From NCBI RefSeq assembly GCF_016741875.1, contig NZ_JAERRF010000012.1, positions 1-64,000 of the forward strand: 64,000 nucleotides of DNA, given 5' to 3'. This DNA is from Streptomyces coffeae (GTDB lineage Bacteria > Actinomycetota > Actinomycetes > Streptomycetales > Streptomycetaceae). Below the pieces are notes generated by a model that was given only the letters and a program-made list of their open reading frames with translations, searched no databases and was not told the origin of the DNA. Each line of letters begins with the position of its first letter. Positions within the stretch are counted from its first letter, which is position 1. This document shows positions 30,878 to 39,838 of the stretch, piece by piece. A program made the translations under genes and the position numbers.

Positions 30878-32232
30878 AGGTCCTCCTTTCCGGACGCCGA
30901 CCGGGCGGGGGTGGCCGGCGGGCCGTCGTTCCCGGCGCTCCGCCCCAGTTCGCCGCAGGCGGAGTGGAGCACCTGGCACAGGTCGTCGAGCAGACGTGCG
31001 GCGGCCGTGTCGCCGTAACTGTCGGGGTGGTGGATGAGCAGGGCGCTCAGCGCGCCCGCGTCCTCGTAGAAGCCGAGGTCCAGGGGGTAGGGCGAGAAAG
31101 GGTCGTGGTTGATGAGTGCCACGTCGAGTCCCGTGAGGGCGGGAGGTACCTCCGGCGTGGTCTGGAAGGAGACGCACACGCTGATCGCCGGGCGGAAACC
31201 GGGCCGCCACAGGCCGAGGTCGGCGCTGAGCCGCTCGAACGGCACGTCCCGATGGGCATACACCCCGATCAGGTTCCCGCGGACCTGGCGCAGCAGGTTG
31301 CGGAAGTTCCCGGCCACGGGCACCCGCGTCCGCACGGGCAGCAGGTTCACGAAGAAGCCGACGGCCTTCTCGAACTCGACTCGGGTGCGGAAACCGCCCC
31401 GCGTGGCGACGAGGATGTCATCGGTGTCCGTGTAGCGGCGCAGCACCCGTGTGAATGCGGCGAGCAACAGCATGAACAGGGTGGCGTGTTCGCGCCGGGC
31501 GACCTCCCGCAGCCGGTCGTAGAGGGGTTGCGGAAAGGTGAACCAGCGTGTCCGCGGGGGCTGTTCACCCGGTGGCGGCGTGGAGCGTGCCAGGGAGAGC
31601 GGCGGCAGGGGAGTGAGGTCGGCCAGGGTCTTCTTCCAGTAGTCCAGTTGCTTCGGGTACGCGGGGCTCGTGAGCCAGTCGCGCTGCCAGCGCACGAAGG
31701 CGCTGTACTGGGTGCGGACGGGAGGCAGGGGGCTGGCGCGCCCGCGCACTCGTGCGGCGTAGAGCTGCTCCAGTTCGCGCAGCAGCACCGCCCACCACGA
31801 CCAGGCGTCGGACACGAGGTGGTGCAGGGTGATCCGCACGATGTGCTCACGCGGTGCGAGTCGGATCAGCGCGGCGCGCACCACGGGTCCGTCGGCCAGG
31901 TCGAACGGGCGCTTCAGGTCGTCCACCAGGAACCGGGCCGCAGCGTGCTCCCGCTCCGTGGCGGGGAGCGGCGACAGATCGGTCAGGGGCAGTGGCACCT
32001 CCGAGTCCGGCACCACACGCTGGACGGGTGCGCCGTCGACGAGGGGGAAGCGGGTGCGCAGTGCCTCATGACGGCGGACGAGATCCTCGATGCTCTCCCG
32101 CAGGGCCGTGACGTCCAGCTCACCGATGAGGCGGAACGTCATGGGATCCGCGTACCGTGTCGTACCGGCGCGCCGCTCCATGAACCACATGCCCCGCTGG
32201 GCGTACGAAAGAGGCAGGTCCTTCTTCTCCAC
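30874..32232 (-). CDS. Free-standing NRPS condensation domain
   Basis: A 452-residue single-domain protein. The start is taken as GTG 32232, preceded by AAAGGCGG; a longer reading would invade the methyltransferase gene. It opens with LPLSYAQRGMWFMERR (C1), and the active-site motif is HHLVSDA near residue 137, with both His and the Asp kept but Gly replaced by Ala. Later motifs such as FVNLLPVRT and HRDVPFE are clear. Free C domains form amide or ester bonds between carrier-bound or soluble partners, so this one could join the NRPS unit to an amino sugar or release the product. It overlaps the ADH gene (ATGA). Confidence 0.9.
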   Translation of the reverse strand: MEKKDLPLSYAQRGMWFMERRAGTTRYADPMTFRLIGELDVTALRESIEDLVRRHEALRTRFPLVDGAPVQRVVPDSEVPLPLTDLSPLPATEREHAAARFLVDDLKRPFDLADGPVVRAALIRLAPREHIVRITLHHLVSDAWSWWAVLLRELEQLYAARVRGRASPLPPVRTQYSAFVRWQRDWLTSPAYPKQLDYWKKTLADLTPLPPLSLARSTPPPGEQPPRTRWFTFPQPLYDRLREVARREHATLFMLLLAAFTRVLRRYTDTDDILVATRGGFRTRVEFEKAVGFFVNLLPVRTRVPVAGNFRNLLRQVRGNLIGVYAHRDVPFERLSADLGLWRPGFRPAISVCVSFQTTPEVPPALTGLDVALINHDPFSPYPLDLGFYEDAGALSALLIHHPDSYGDTAAARLLDDLCQVLHSACGELGRSAGNDGPPATPARSASGKEDL

Positions 32233-32255
32233 AGGCAACCGCCTTTCGGTCTCGC

Positions 32256-33062
32256 TTACTTGCCGCCCCAGGTGAAGAGCCAACGCCGGGGCACCTCGGA
32301 AAGCCCCAACCGCTCGAAGGCGGTCCGCAGGCCCTGGACCAGTGCCTGAGAGCCGAGGGCCAGGTCCTCGATGCCGGTCGCGCCCTCCACGAACACCGAG
32401 TACGTGCACAGGGCCTCCCAGTCCCGAAGCGTCCAGGCGTACACGACCTCCTCGGACTTGACCCGGTGGAACCCTGCCTGGCTGAACAGGGCCTCGTGCT
32501 GCCGCGGTGTGAGCGTCTCCAGCGCCACCGGCTTGCCGCGCGCGAGCACGAGATCGCTGTCCCTGCTCCGCAGGACGTCGCGGGTGGCACGCAGCCAGTG
32601 GGCGTAGAAGGGCCGGGTCTCCGGCAGGACGGCTCCCTCGTAGAAGAGGGTGTTGAGGGCACAGCAACCGCCTGGTGCGAGCAGCCGGTGGCATCCTTCG
32701 ATCACCGGGCCGCGCTCCGCCGCCGGGATCTGGTGCATGACGTTGCTGAGGACGGCGACGTCCACAGGGCCGGTCAGGGACTCGACGTCCTGGGCGCGTC
32801 CCTGAACAAAACGTACCTTGGGATCGCGCAACCGCTGGCGTGCGATGGCCAGTTCGTGCTCGGAGGGGTCGATACCGATGACGGTGCCGACGTGGGCGGA
32901 GCGTTCGAGGAGCAGTTCGGTGGCGCGGCCGGAGCCGCAGCCGACGTCGGCGACGACGCCGCCGGCGGGGGCTTGGCAGATGTCGACCAGACGCTGGGTC
33001 ACGTCACCGTAGAGGGGCCGACGTGACATGGCGTCGAACTCGTATCCGTGGACGAAGGTCAT
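32256..33062 (-). CDS. SAM-dependent methyltransferase
   Basis: A 268-residue class I methyltransferase. Motif I is VVADVGCGSGRATELL (~residues 36-51), followed by the acidic residue in GIDPSEHE and VDVAVLSNVMHQIP as the post-motif strand. A C-terminal cap contains several aromatic residues. It probably methylates O, N or C on a small pathway intermediate. Start ATG 33062; the stop lies 23 bp before the condensation-domain start. The acceptor cannot be inferred. Confidence 0.9.
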   Translation of the reverse strand: MTFVHGYEFDAMSRRPLYGDVTQRLVDICQAPAGGVVADVGCGSGRATELLLERSAHVGTVIGIDPSEHELAIARQRLRDPKVRFVQGRAQDVESLTGPVDVAVLSNVMHQIPAAERGPVIEGCHRLLAPGGCCALNTLFYEGAVLPETRPFYAHWLRATRDVLRSRDSDLVLARGKPVALETLTPRQHEALFSQAGFHRVKSEEVVYAWTLRDWEALCTYSVFVEGATGIEDLALGSQALVQGLRTAFERLGLSEVPRRWLFTWGGK

Positions 33063-33078
33063 CGGTGCCTCAATCGAG

Positions 33079-33975
33079 TCAACGGTTCGGGGGGTGAGTC
33101 GGGGAGAAGGCGGTCGGGGTGATGAGCTGTGCCGCGGTGCCGCCCATGAGGGCTCGGTACTCCTGTGGGGTCAGCGGGTCATGGCCTGGTGGCCACAGCC
33201 CGGGGTCCCGCGTCAGTTCCGCCATGCGGGCCACGGAGCCAGTCATGGAGGCGAAGGGGAAGTCGGTACCCCACAGGAGGCGGTCGAGGACGCCGCTGTC
33301 GCGGGCGTGGGACAGGGCCTCGGCCACCGTCGTGGGTGACTGGTACGAGCCGAAGATCGACAGATCGGCGTACAGGTTGGGGTGGCGGGCGAGCAGGTCG
33401 ACGCATGGCCGGGTCCAGGGCGTGCCGAGGTGGGCGAGGATCACCGTGAGGTCGGGGAAGTCCTTGGCCACCTGTTCCACCAGCAGCGGGGAGAAGAAGC
33501 GGGCGTCCGCGTTCCGGGAGGGTGTGTAGCCGGTGTGCATCAGCACCGGGATGCCGAGCTCCAGGGCGGTCTCGTACACGTCGTACCACCGGCGGTCGGC
33601 CGGGGACATGTGCAGATAGCACGGTGCGGTCTTCAGCCCGCGCAGGCCGAGCCCGGTGATGGCGTGGCGCAGACGGGCGGCGGCGCCCGGGGTGCCGGCG
33701 TCCACGGAGACGAAGCCGGTCAGCCGCTCGGGGTGGCGGGCGCACAGCTCGGCGACGAACTCGTTCGGCACCGAGAACCCTTCGACGCGCCGCACGTCGA
33801 AGGCGATCAGGAAGACGCGGTCCACGCCGGCCGAGTCCATCTCCGCCATGAGCTTCGTCTCCGGCGCGGAGAGTTCTTCGGGCCGCATTACGGTGGTGGC
33901 CGTCATCTGCTGGGCGAAGGCGGCCGAGTAGTGCCGGTAGTACTCGCCCGCGTGCACATGCGCGTCGATGATCAC
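33079..33975 (-). CDS. Amidohydrolase_2-family metal-dependent hydrolase or decarboxylase
   Basis: A 298-residue protein. The start is GTG 33975, overlapping the upstream TGA and 7 bp after GGAGG; another GTG two codons earlier sits too close to the ribosome binding site. Metal ligands of the TIM-barrel family are visible: DAHVH at the N-terminus, a His in LMHTGY, a His in VILAHLG and the Asp in WGTDFPFAS. Relatives include ACMSD, resorcylate decarboxylases, iso-orotate decarboxylase and lactone hydrolases, so C-C or C-O/C-N cleavage is possible. Its coupling to the glycoside hydrolase and methyltransferase makes it a tailoring enzyme of the same pathway. Confidence 0.85.
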   Translation of the reverse strand: MIIDAHVHAGEYYRHYSAAFAQQMTATTVMRPEELSAPETKLMAEMDSAGVDRVFLIAFDVRRVEGFSVPNEFVAELCARHPERLTGFVSVDAGTPGAAARLRHAITGLGLRGLKTAPCYLHMSPADRRWYDVYETALELGIPVLMHTGYTPSRNADARFFSPLLVEQVAKDFPDLTVILAHLGTPWTRPCVDLLARHPNLYADLSIFGSYQSPTTVAEALSHARDSGVLDRLLWGTDFPFASMTGSVARMAELTRDPGLWPPGHDPLTPQEYRALMGGTAAQLITPTAFSPTHPPNR

Positions 33976-35891
33976 GTCCACCCCTCCTCGGGCCGTTCGC
34001 GGCAACCGGTGTCCTGCGCGGCGGTTCTGGCGTGCCAGAACAGCAGGCGGACGTCCTTGGGCTCCAGCGAAAGGTGGTCCGTGCTCTCCGGGGCGCCGTC
34101 GACGGCCTGCCGCCGTACGGTCGTGTGCACCGGCTCGGGAGCATGGTTGATCACCACACCGCAGCGCTCGTCGCCGCGGCCGAGCACGGTGGTCTCCACG
34201 GCCGGGTGGTCGGCGGTCAGCGGAGGCAGCACACCCGCCGTCTCGGCGACCGCCGCGTACAGTCGGTGCCAGTCGGTCTCCTCCAGTCGGTAGGGCGCGT
34301 TGAGCTGGGCCTCCAACGGGGCGTTGAGGTAGTGGGCGAGCCCCGCGCCCAGGCGATGGCGGGTCAGCGCGGGAGATCCGTCGGCGAATGCGGCCAGGAC
34401 CTCGGCGCCCGCCGTGTCGATCACGGGGACGGGGCCGGGCTCCCACCGCAGCGGGAACCGCACACCCGCCCAGGCGAAGCCGGAGTGCGTGTCCGAGGCC
34501 AAGGTGAAGTCCCTGACGCGGACGCCGAACAGTTCCTCGTCGCCGGCGGCGTCCAGCAGGCTGCCGGTCGAGTAGAGCAGCACTCCGCCGGAGGTGACGT
34601 ACCGCTCCAGGCGACGGCGGTCGGACAGCGACAGCTGCCGTGCCGAGGGGCAGATCACCAGGGCGTGCCGCTCGAGCTCCGCGTTCCGGCCGATGAACGC
34701 GTAGGGGAGATGGGCCTGTTGCAGCAGCAGGTGGGCGTAGAAGCCGGCGGGCGCGTCGCTGCCCGAGGGCGTCAAGTAGCCGCCCTCCTCCGGCTCGTGC
34801 TCGGGGAGGAAGACGCCCACCGGGGCGGGCAGCGGCCTGAACCCGGCCAGCTCGCCGGTCACGCGCCGAGCGAACGACCGGTACTCGGCCAGGGCGGGCT
34901 TCGCACGGCCGTCCGCGGCCAGCAGGCCCACCCGCCGTTCGTTGGGCCGCAGGGCGTACGGCTTGCGCTCGGTGGTGAAGTCCTGCCAGCACCATACGGC
35001 CGTACCGACCGCACCCGCCGCGAAGGCGGAGTGGGCGGCGGCTCTCAGATAGCCGGCGGCCGTGGTCTCGTCACAGCCGTAGCTTCCCAGTTCGTCGACG
35101 TAGACCGGCCGGTGGGCGGCGGCGCGCCGTACCAGATAGGGCACGAAGGAGGTGGCCTTGAGAGCGGTGACGGATTCGACATGGAACGGTGTCCACACCG
35201 GAAATCCATGAAGTCCCACCAGGTCGAGCGCGTGTGCGTGCTCGGGGCGGAAGGCGTGGCCGCCGACCACCGCGGACGCCTCGTTGGCCTGGAGGACCAG
35301 CGCACCGGGGTCGGCTTCGCGGATCGCCACCGCGAGTGTCCCCCACCATGCGCGGGCCTCGTCCGCGCCGAGGGCGGCGGACGACGCCGCGTCGACGTGG
35401 AGCACCTCGTCCCCGAGGTCATAGGCAAGGACGTTGGGTGCGTCCCGGAGCACAGTGGCGATGTGGTCGACGAAGGCCCGCTGCCGTTCGGTCATCTCCG
35501 GGTCCCGCCACAGGTCCCGGCCGTCCCGCCACGGCGGGTCGAAGCGCTGGCCGTTCATCCAGATGGTGAGCAGGGAGGGAAGACAGAACAGGCCGTGCCG
35601 GCCGGCGATCCCGGCCAGTTCCCGCAGCCGGTCGGCCATCACCGGGTCGTAGGAACCCTCCTCGGGCTCGAAGTCGGCCCAGAAGACGAAGAACCGTACA
35701 GTGTTGACGCCCGACGCGGCCATCTGCCGGAAGTCGTCGTCGATGCGGGTGCCGTCCCACTCCCGCCAGTAATCGCATCCCGAGGGGGAGGGGTGGTAGT
35801 TGACACCGACGCTGAACAGATGGCGTCCGTCGACGTGCGGCACACCGTCGGCCAACGTGACCCGGCCGCTGCTCACGATGTCGGACGCCAT
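33972..35891 (-). CDS. Glycoside hydrolase-like (beta/alpha)8 protein
   Basis: A 639-residue protein from ATG 35891 with GGAGG 10 bp upstream, overlapping the aminotransferase gene by 19 bp. The N-terminal half is a GH5/GH42-like barrel: VGVNYHPS, FFVFWADFEPEEG, a likely acid/base Glu in YDLGDEVLH (~residue 165) and a likely nucleophile Glu in VYVDELGSYG (~268). The C-terminal half resembles the glutaminase-like and beta domains of beta-galactosidases (LVICPSARQLSLSDRRRLE). No signal peptide is visible, so it should act inside the cell. A hydrolase beside a glycosyltransferase suggests trimming or activating a glycosylated intermediate. Confidence 0.8.
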   Translation of the reverse strand: MASDIVSSGRVTLADGVPHVDGRHLFSVGVNYHPSPSGCDYWREWDGTRIDDDFRQMAASGVNTVRFFVFWADFEPEEGSYDPVMADRLRELAGIAGRHGLFCLPSLLTIWMNGQRFDPPWRDGRDLWRDPEMTERQRAFVDHIATVLRDAPNVLAYDLGDEVLHVDAASSAALGADEARAWWGTLAVAIREADPGALVLQANEASAVVGGHAFRPEHAHALDLVGLHGFPVWTPFHVESVTALKATSFVPYLVRRAAAHRPVYVDELGSYGCDETTAAGYLRAAAHSAFAAGAVGTAVWCWQDFTTERKPYALRPNERRVGLLAADGRAKPALAEYRSFARRVTGELAGFRPLPAPVGVFLPEHEPEEGGYLTPSGSDAPAGFYAHLLLQQAHLPYAFIGRNAELERHALVICPSARQLSLSDRRRLERYVTSGGVLLYSTGSLLDAAGDEELFGVRVRDFTLASDTHSGFAWAGVRFPLRWEPGPVPVIDTAGAEVLAAFADGSPALTRHRLGAGLAHYLNAPLEAQLNAPYRLEETDWHRLYAAVAETAGVLPPLTADHPAVETTVLGRGDERCGVVINHAPEPVHTTVRRQAVDGAPESTDHLSLEPKDVRLLFWHARTAAQDTGCRERPEEGWT

Positions 35892-37024
35892 GCGGCGCTC
35901 ACCTCCTCGGCGACCTGCCGGACCAGTGCCGGTCCCATGCCCGGGTGGATCGGCAGCGAGAGCTGGCGATCCATCACGTCCTCGGTCACCGGCAGATGGC
36001 CCGGGCCGAGGCCGTAGCGTTCCCGGTACAGGGTGAACAGGTGGGTGGGCGGGTAGTGCACACCGCTCTGGATCCGTGCCGCGCGCAGCCGGTCCTGGAG
36101 CGCCTCGCGGTGGATGTGGCCGGGCAGCACGATGGCGAACAGATGGTGAGCGCCCTCCTCGACCGGCCGGTCGGCGAACGGAACCGTGAGCCCGGGCAGC
36201 CCGGCCAGCCGCTCGCGGTACCGGCGTACGGCGTCCTGACGGCGCACCCGCGCGGCGGGCAGGGCGTCGAGCTGCACACGTCCGATGGCGCAAGCTACCT
36301 CCGTGGGACGGTAGTTGAGGCCGAGGTCGTCGACGTCGTAGAGGGAGGGCCCGCCGCGGTGGCGCTGCTGGGCGCTGACGGTGAGGGCGTGGGAGCGCAG
36401 CCTGCGTATGCGGTCGCGCACCGCGGGGTCGGAGGCGACCACCATGCCGCCCTCGCCCATGGCCAGGTTCTTGGTGGCGAAGAAGCTGTAGCAGCCGATG
36501 TCACCGACCGTGCCGAGCACACCCTGGACCGAATCGGTGACGGGTGCGTGGGCGCAGTCCTCGATCAGGGCCAGCCCGTGGGTACGGGCCAGCCGGGTGA
36601 GCGCCGTGAGGTCGGCGGTGTGGCCGCCATAGTGCATGGCGACGATCGCCCGGGTACGCGGGGTGATTCTGCTTGCGGCGTCCTCGGGGTCGAGGCAGAG
36701 GTCGTGCGCGCCCTTGACGTCGGCGAACACCGGGGTGGCCCCGGACAGGGCGACAGCCGCGGCGGCCGACACGAAGTTCAGGGAGGGCAGCACGACCTCG
36801 TCACCTGGTCCCAGGCCCAGGGCCAGAACCGCCAGATGCAGGGCGGCGGTGCCGCTGGAGACCGCGACGGCGGACTCGACGCCGAGCGCGGCCGCGTAGG
36901 CGCTTTCGAAGTCCTCGGTGACGGGCCCGGCCGACAGCCACCCGGACCGCAGGACGTCGGTGACCGCGTCGATTTCGGCTGTCCCGAACTCCGGGCCGTA
37001 CAGCGGGATGTCGAAGGCCGTCAT
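35873..37024 (-). CDS. DegT/DnrJ/EryC1-family sugar aminotransferase
   Basis: A 383-residue PLP enzyme from ATG 37024 (ATGA overlap with the upstream nucleotidyltransferase). It shows the family landmarks SSGTAALHLAVLALGLGPGD, DCAHAP, the PLP Lys in FFATKNLAMGEGG (~residue 185) and LNYRPTEV. The family transfers an amino group to keto-sugar nucleotides, typically from glutamate or glutamine, although some members are dehydratases. Neighbouring nucleotidyltransferase, epimerase and dehydrogenase genes point to an NDP-amino sugar, possibly an amino-uronic acid. Position of amination is not readable. Confidence 0.93.
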   Translation of the reverse strand: MTAFDIPLYGPEFGTAEIDAVTDVLRSGWLSAGPVTEDFESAYAAALGVESAVAVSSGTAALHLAVLALGLGPGDEVVLPSLNFVSAAAAVALSGATPVFADVKGAHDLCLDPEDAASRITPRTRAIVAMHYGGHTADLTALTRLARTHGLALIEDCAHAPVTDSVQGVLGTVGDIGCYSFFATKNLAMGEGGMVVASDPAVRDRIRRLRSHALTVSAQQRHRGGPSLYDVDDLGLNYRPTEVACAIGRVQLDALPAARVRRQDAVRRYRERLAGLPGLTVPFADRPVEEGAHHLFAIVLPGHIHREALQDRLRAARIQSGVHYPPTHLFTLYRERYGLGPGHLPVTEDVMDRQLSLPIHPGMGPALVRQVAEEVSAAWRPTS

Positions 37025-37782
37025 CCGCCCACCGCCCACGGGGCGCCGGTGCCCGCGCACAGCTCGGCCGCGGCCGTGCGGCCGAGGTAGCGGGCGGGGT
37101 CGGCGCGGAACGCCTCGGTGGCGAAGGAAAGCTGTTCGCGGGTGCCGATGTCGTGCCAGTCGCCGTCGATGACATAGCCCTCGATGGGCTCGCCGTGCGC
37201 GCGGGCGTCGTCGAGCAGGGCGGGCATGTCGTGCCGGGCGGCTTGCGGCAGGAAGCGCAGCAGGGAGGGTTCGAGCACATAGATGCCCGCGCTGACCAGG
37301 AAGCTCAGCCTGGGCTTCTCCCGGAAGTCGGTCACGCGCCGCTCGTCGTCGATATCCACCACTCCGTGCGCGATGTCGACTTCCTGGCGGCTGAGCGCGA
37401 CGGTGGCGGATGCCTGCGACTTCTTGTGGCGGGCCCACAGATCGGCGAAGTCGATGTCGGTGAGCAGGTCCGCGTTCATGACGAGGGTGGAGTCCTCGAA
37501 GGGCGGCAGCAGTGAGAGCGGACCGGCGGTGCCCAGCGCCTCGTTCTCCAACGAGAAGTCCAGCTCCAGGCCCGACCAGCGGTTCTCGTCGAAACTGGCC
37601 TTGATCATGTGGGCTTGGTAGCCGAGGGAGAGCGTCACATGGGTACAGCCCGCCCTCTTCAGCTGCGTCAGAATGATGTGCAGGATCGGTATGCCGTCGA
37701 GGGGCATGAGCGGTTTGGGGACGGTCAGCGTGGCGGGCCGTAACCGGCGCCCCTCACCTCCGGCCAGTACCACTGCTCTCAT
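37021..37782 (-). CDS. Sugar-1-phosphate nucleotidyltransferase
   Basis: A 253-residue protein with the nucleotidyltransferase signature VVLAGGEGRRLRPATLTVPK (~residues 4-23) and metal-binding Asp in VMNADLLTDID. It would join a sugar-1-phosphate to an NTP, creating the NDP-sugar for the cassette. It lacks the C-terminal left-handed helix of acetyltransferase fusions. Leucine 14 is encoded by TTA at 37741-37743, so its translation may depend on bldA. ATGA overlaps link it to both neighbours. Confidence 0.92.
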   Translation of the reverse strand: MRAVVLAGGEGRRLRPATLTVPKPLMPLDGIPILHIILTQLKRAGCTHVTLSLGYQAHMIKASFDENRWSGLELDFSLENEALGTAGPLSLLPPFEDSTLVMNADLLTDIDFADLWARHKKSQASATVALSRQEVDIAHGVVDIDDERRVTDFREKPRLSFLVSAGIYVLEPSLLRFLPQAARHDMPALLDDARAHGEPIEGYVIDGDWHDIGTREQLSFATEAFRADPARYLGRTAAAELCAGTGAPWAVGG

Positions 37783-38861
37783 CGGGTCTTCTCCGTTTGC
37801 TTCCGGGCGGCGATCAGCGTGCGGTAGACGGTGTGGACCCGGTCGGCGACCGCGTCCCAGCCGAGTTCGCCGCGCACCCTGTCGTAGCCGTGCGCTCCCA
37901 TGGCGCGGCGTTCGGACGGGTCTGCGAGGAGTCGGCTGACCGCCTCGGCGACGGGCCGGGCGGCGGGGCGGGCGAGCAGGCCGTCGCGTCCGTGGGCGAC
38001 GACCTCCCCGCTGCCGAGGAAGGTGGATGCGACGACAGGTTTGCCGCAGGCCCACGCCTCTACGTAGACGAGGGGGAAGAGGTCGGCGGTGGAGGGCACG
38101 CACACCACATCGCAGGCGGCGAGCGCACTGTGCTTGGCGTCCTCGTCGACCAGGCCGAGTTCGACGATGCGGGGATCGGCGTGCTCGGCGAACCGTTCCG
38201 CGCAGTCGTCGTCCCAGCGGGGTCCCATGAACACGAAGGAGGTGTCCGGGTGTTCCTCCCAGATGTACCGGGTCGCCTCGAGGAGGGTGACATAGCCCTT
38301 GGACCGCATCTTGCGTCCCAGGAAGAGCACCATCGGCCCTTTGATGCCGTGGCTCCGGCGGAACCGGCCGGGGTCGGCGGTGCCGGGCAGATGCGGTCCC
38401 TGGCCGATGGTGTGCAGGGCCGATGCGCGGACGCCGGCGTCCCGCAGCATGGCGTGTTCCGCCGAACTCAGTGCGAAGACGGCGTCGGCACGCCGGCATC
38501 CGTCGAGCACGGTCTCGCGGTCGGGCCAGACCTCGGGGGCGGAGGCGGGGGTGATGGCGAACGGCACGTCCCAGGCCCGCGCGAGTTCCAGCCCCGCCAC
38601 GATGCCCTGCGGCTGGAAGGCGTCGAAGGCGTGGACCACGTCCGGGCGGTCGGTGTCGCCGGGCGCGGCCGGGAGCGCCTGCACGCTCACGCCCCCATTC
38701 CGCATGAACCGCGCGGTGTCCTCGTGGACCGTGCCCGTGTACACGCCCGCGTCCCAGCCGAGCCGGACCATCGAGGTGGCGAGGTACTGCGTCATCAGCT
38801 CGGCTCCGGCGCGCGCCGGGAAGTACCCGCGGTGGATGTACCGTACGCGCACGCCGCTCAC
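37779..38861 (-). CDS. GT-B family 4-type glycosyltransferase
   Basis: A 360-residue protein. The start is GTG 38861, overlapping the epimerase stop (GTGA). The N-terminal domain has the glycine-containing loop HRGYFPARAGAE. The C-terminal domain has VLFLGRKMRSKGYVTLLEA and the donor-binding E-x7-E region in VCVPSTADLFPLVYVEAWA followed by GKPVVASTFLGSGEVV. It is a retaining-type GT4 fold and should transfer the cassette's sugar to an acceptor in the cytoplasm. There are no membrane segments. Acceptor unknown. Confidence 0.9.
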   Translation of the reverse strand: MSGVRVRYIHRGYFPARAGAELMTQYLATSMVRLGWDAGVYTGTVHEDTARFMRNGGVSVQALPAAPGDTDRPDVVHAFDAFQPQGIVAGLELARAWDVPFAITPASAPEVWPDRETVLDGCRRADAVFALSSAEHAMLRDAGVRASALHTIGQGPHLPGTADPGRFRRSHGIKGPMVLFLGRKMRSKGYVTLLEATRYIWEEHPDTSFVFMGPRWDDDCAERFAEHADPRIVELGLVDEDAKHSALAACDVVCVPSTADLFPLVYVEAWACGKPVVASTFLGSGEVVAHGRDGLLARPAARPVAEAVSRLLADPSERRAMGAHGYDRVRGELGWDAVADRVHTVYRTLIAARKQTEKTR

Positions 38862-39838
38862 GCTCCGGTCCCGCGTGCGGCGAGGTCCCGGGCGTACCAC
38901 TCGCATGTGCGGCGCAGTCCCTCGTCCAGGTCCACCGCGGGACGATACCCGGTCAGTTCGCGGAGGAGGGAGATATCAGGAAGGCGCCGGACCGGGGACA
39001 AGGGCGGCGCGGGGTGGACGTCGAGGGCCGGGTGACGCCCCAGGGCGTCGAAGACCTTCCGGGCCAGTTCCCTGATGGGGATCTCCTCCTGGTCGTTGCC
39101 GACGTTGACGAGCAGCGGCTCCTTGGTGGGCAGGGCGGTCAGCGCGGTGATCGCGTCGATGGCGTCGTCGACGTAGCAGAACGCGCGCCTCTGGTCGCCG
39201 TGGATCTCGAAGGGGTCCGCTCCGCCGAGCAGCCGCTCGATGAACTCGGGGATCACATGGTCGTATCCCATCCGGGGTCCATAGACGTTGTGGAAGCGCA
39301 CCATGCGGAGGGCGAAGCCGTGGGTGCGCGCGTATGTGCGGCACAACATCTCTCCCGCGATCTTGCTGAAGCCGTACGAAGAGCGGGCCACCGTGAGGTC
39401 GGGCATCATCAGCGGCACGTCCTCGGCGGTGGGCACGGGCGCGACACCGGCCTCGACACTGCCCGCGTAGGCCTCGCTGGAGGAGGCGAAGCAGAGGGTG
39501 GCGCCGGTCAGGCCGGAGAACCAGTCGAGGAGGTGGACGGTGGTGAGCAGGTTCGTGCGCAGCACCCGGCGTGGGTTGTCGTTGGAGTGGGCCACTCCGA
39601 CCACGGCGGCCAGGTGGTACACCTCGGCGAAGTCGTGCGCGAGCAGTCCGTCGGGCACAGGCGTGGTCAGGTCGTGCTCGACGAGTTCGACGCTGCCGCG
39701 CACGTCGGACAGGTCCGCGTCGGACCGCCCCCGGCTGAAGTCGTCGAGCAGTGTGACATCGCAGGTGGTGGCGAGTCGGCGGGCCAGGTGCAGGCCGATG
39801 AAACCGGCGCCTCCGGTGATCAGGACCTTCTTACGCAT
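38858..39838 (-). CDS. NAD-dependent sugar-nucleotide epimerase/dehydratase
   Basis: A 326-residue short-chain dehydrogenase of the extended class. The NAD motif GGAGFIG is at residues 9-15, the serine region at ASSSEAYAG, and the catalytic Tyr/Lys in SSYGFSKIAGE. Resemblance to UDP-glucuronate decarboxylase, dTDP-glucose dehydratase and 4-epimerases does not settle the reaction. Together with the sugar-nucleotide dehydrogenase upstream it may epimerise or decarboxylate an NDP-uronic acid. It overlaps that gene by 8 bp. Confidence 0.9.
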   Translation of the reverse strand: MRKKVLITGGAGFIGLHLARRLATTCDVTLLDDFSRGRSDADLSDVRGSVELVEHDLTTPVPDGLLAHDFAEVYHLAAVVGVAHSNDNPRRVLRTNLLTTVHLLDWFSGLTGATLCFASSSEAYAGSVEAGVAPVPTAEDVPLMMPDLTVARSSYGFSKIAGEMLCRTYARTHGFALRMVRFHNVYGPRMGYDHVIPEFIERLLGGADPFEIHGDQRRAFCYVDDAIDAITALTALPTKEPLLVNVGNDQEEIPIRELARKVFDALGRHPALDVHPAPPLSPVRRLPDISLLRELTGYRPAVDLDEGLRRTCEWYARDLAARGTGA

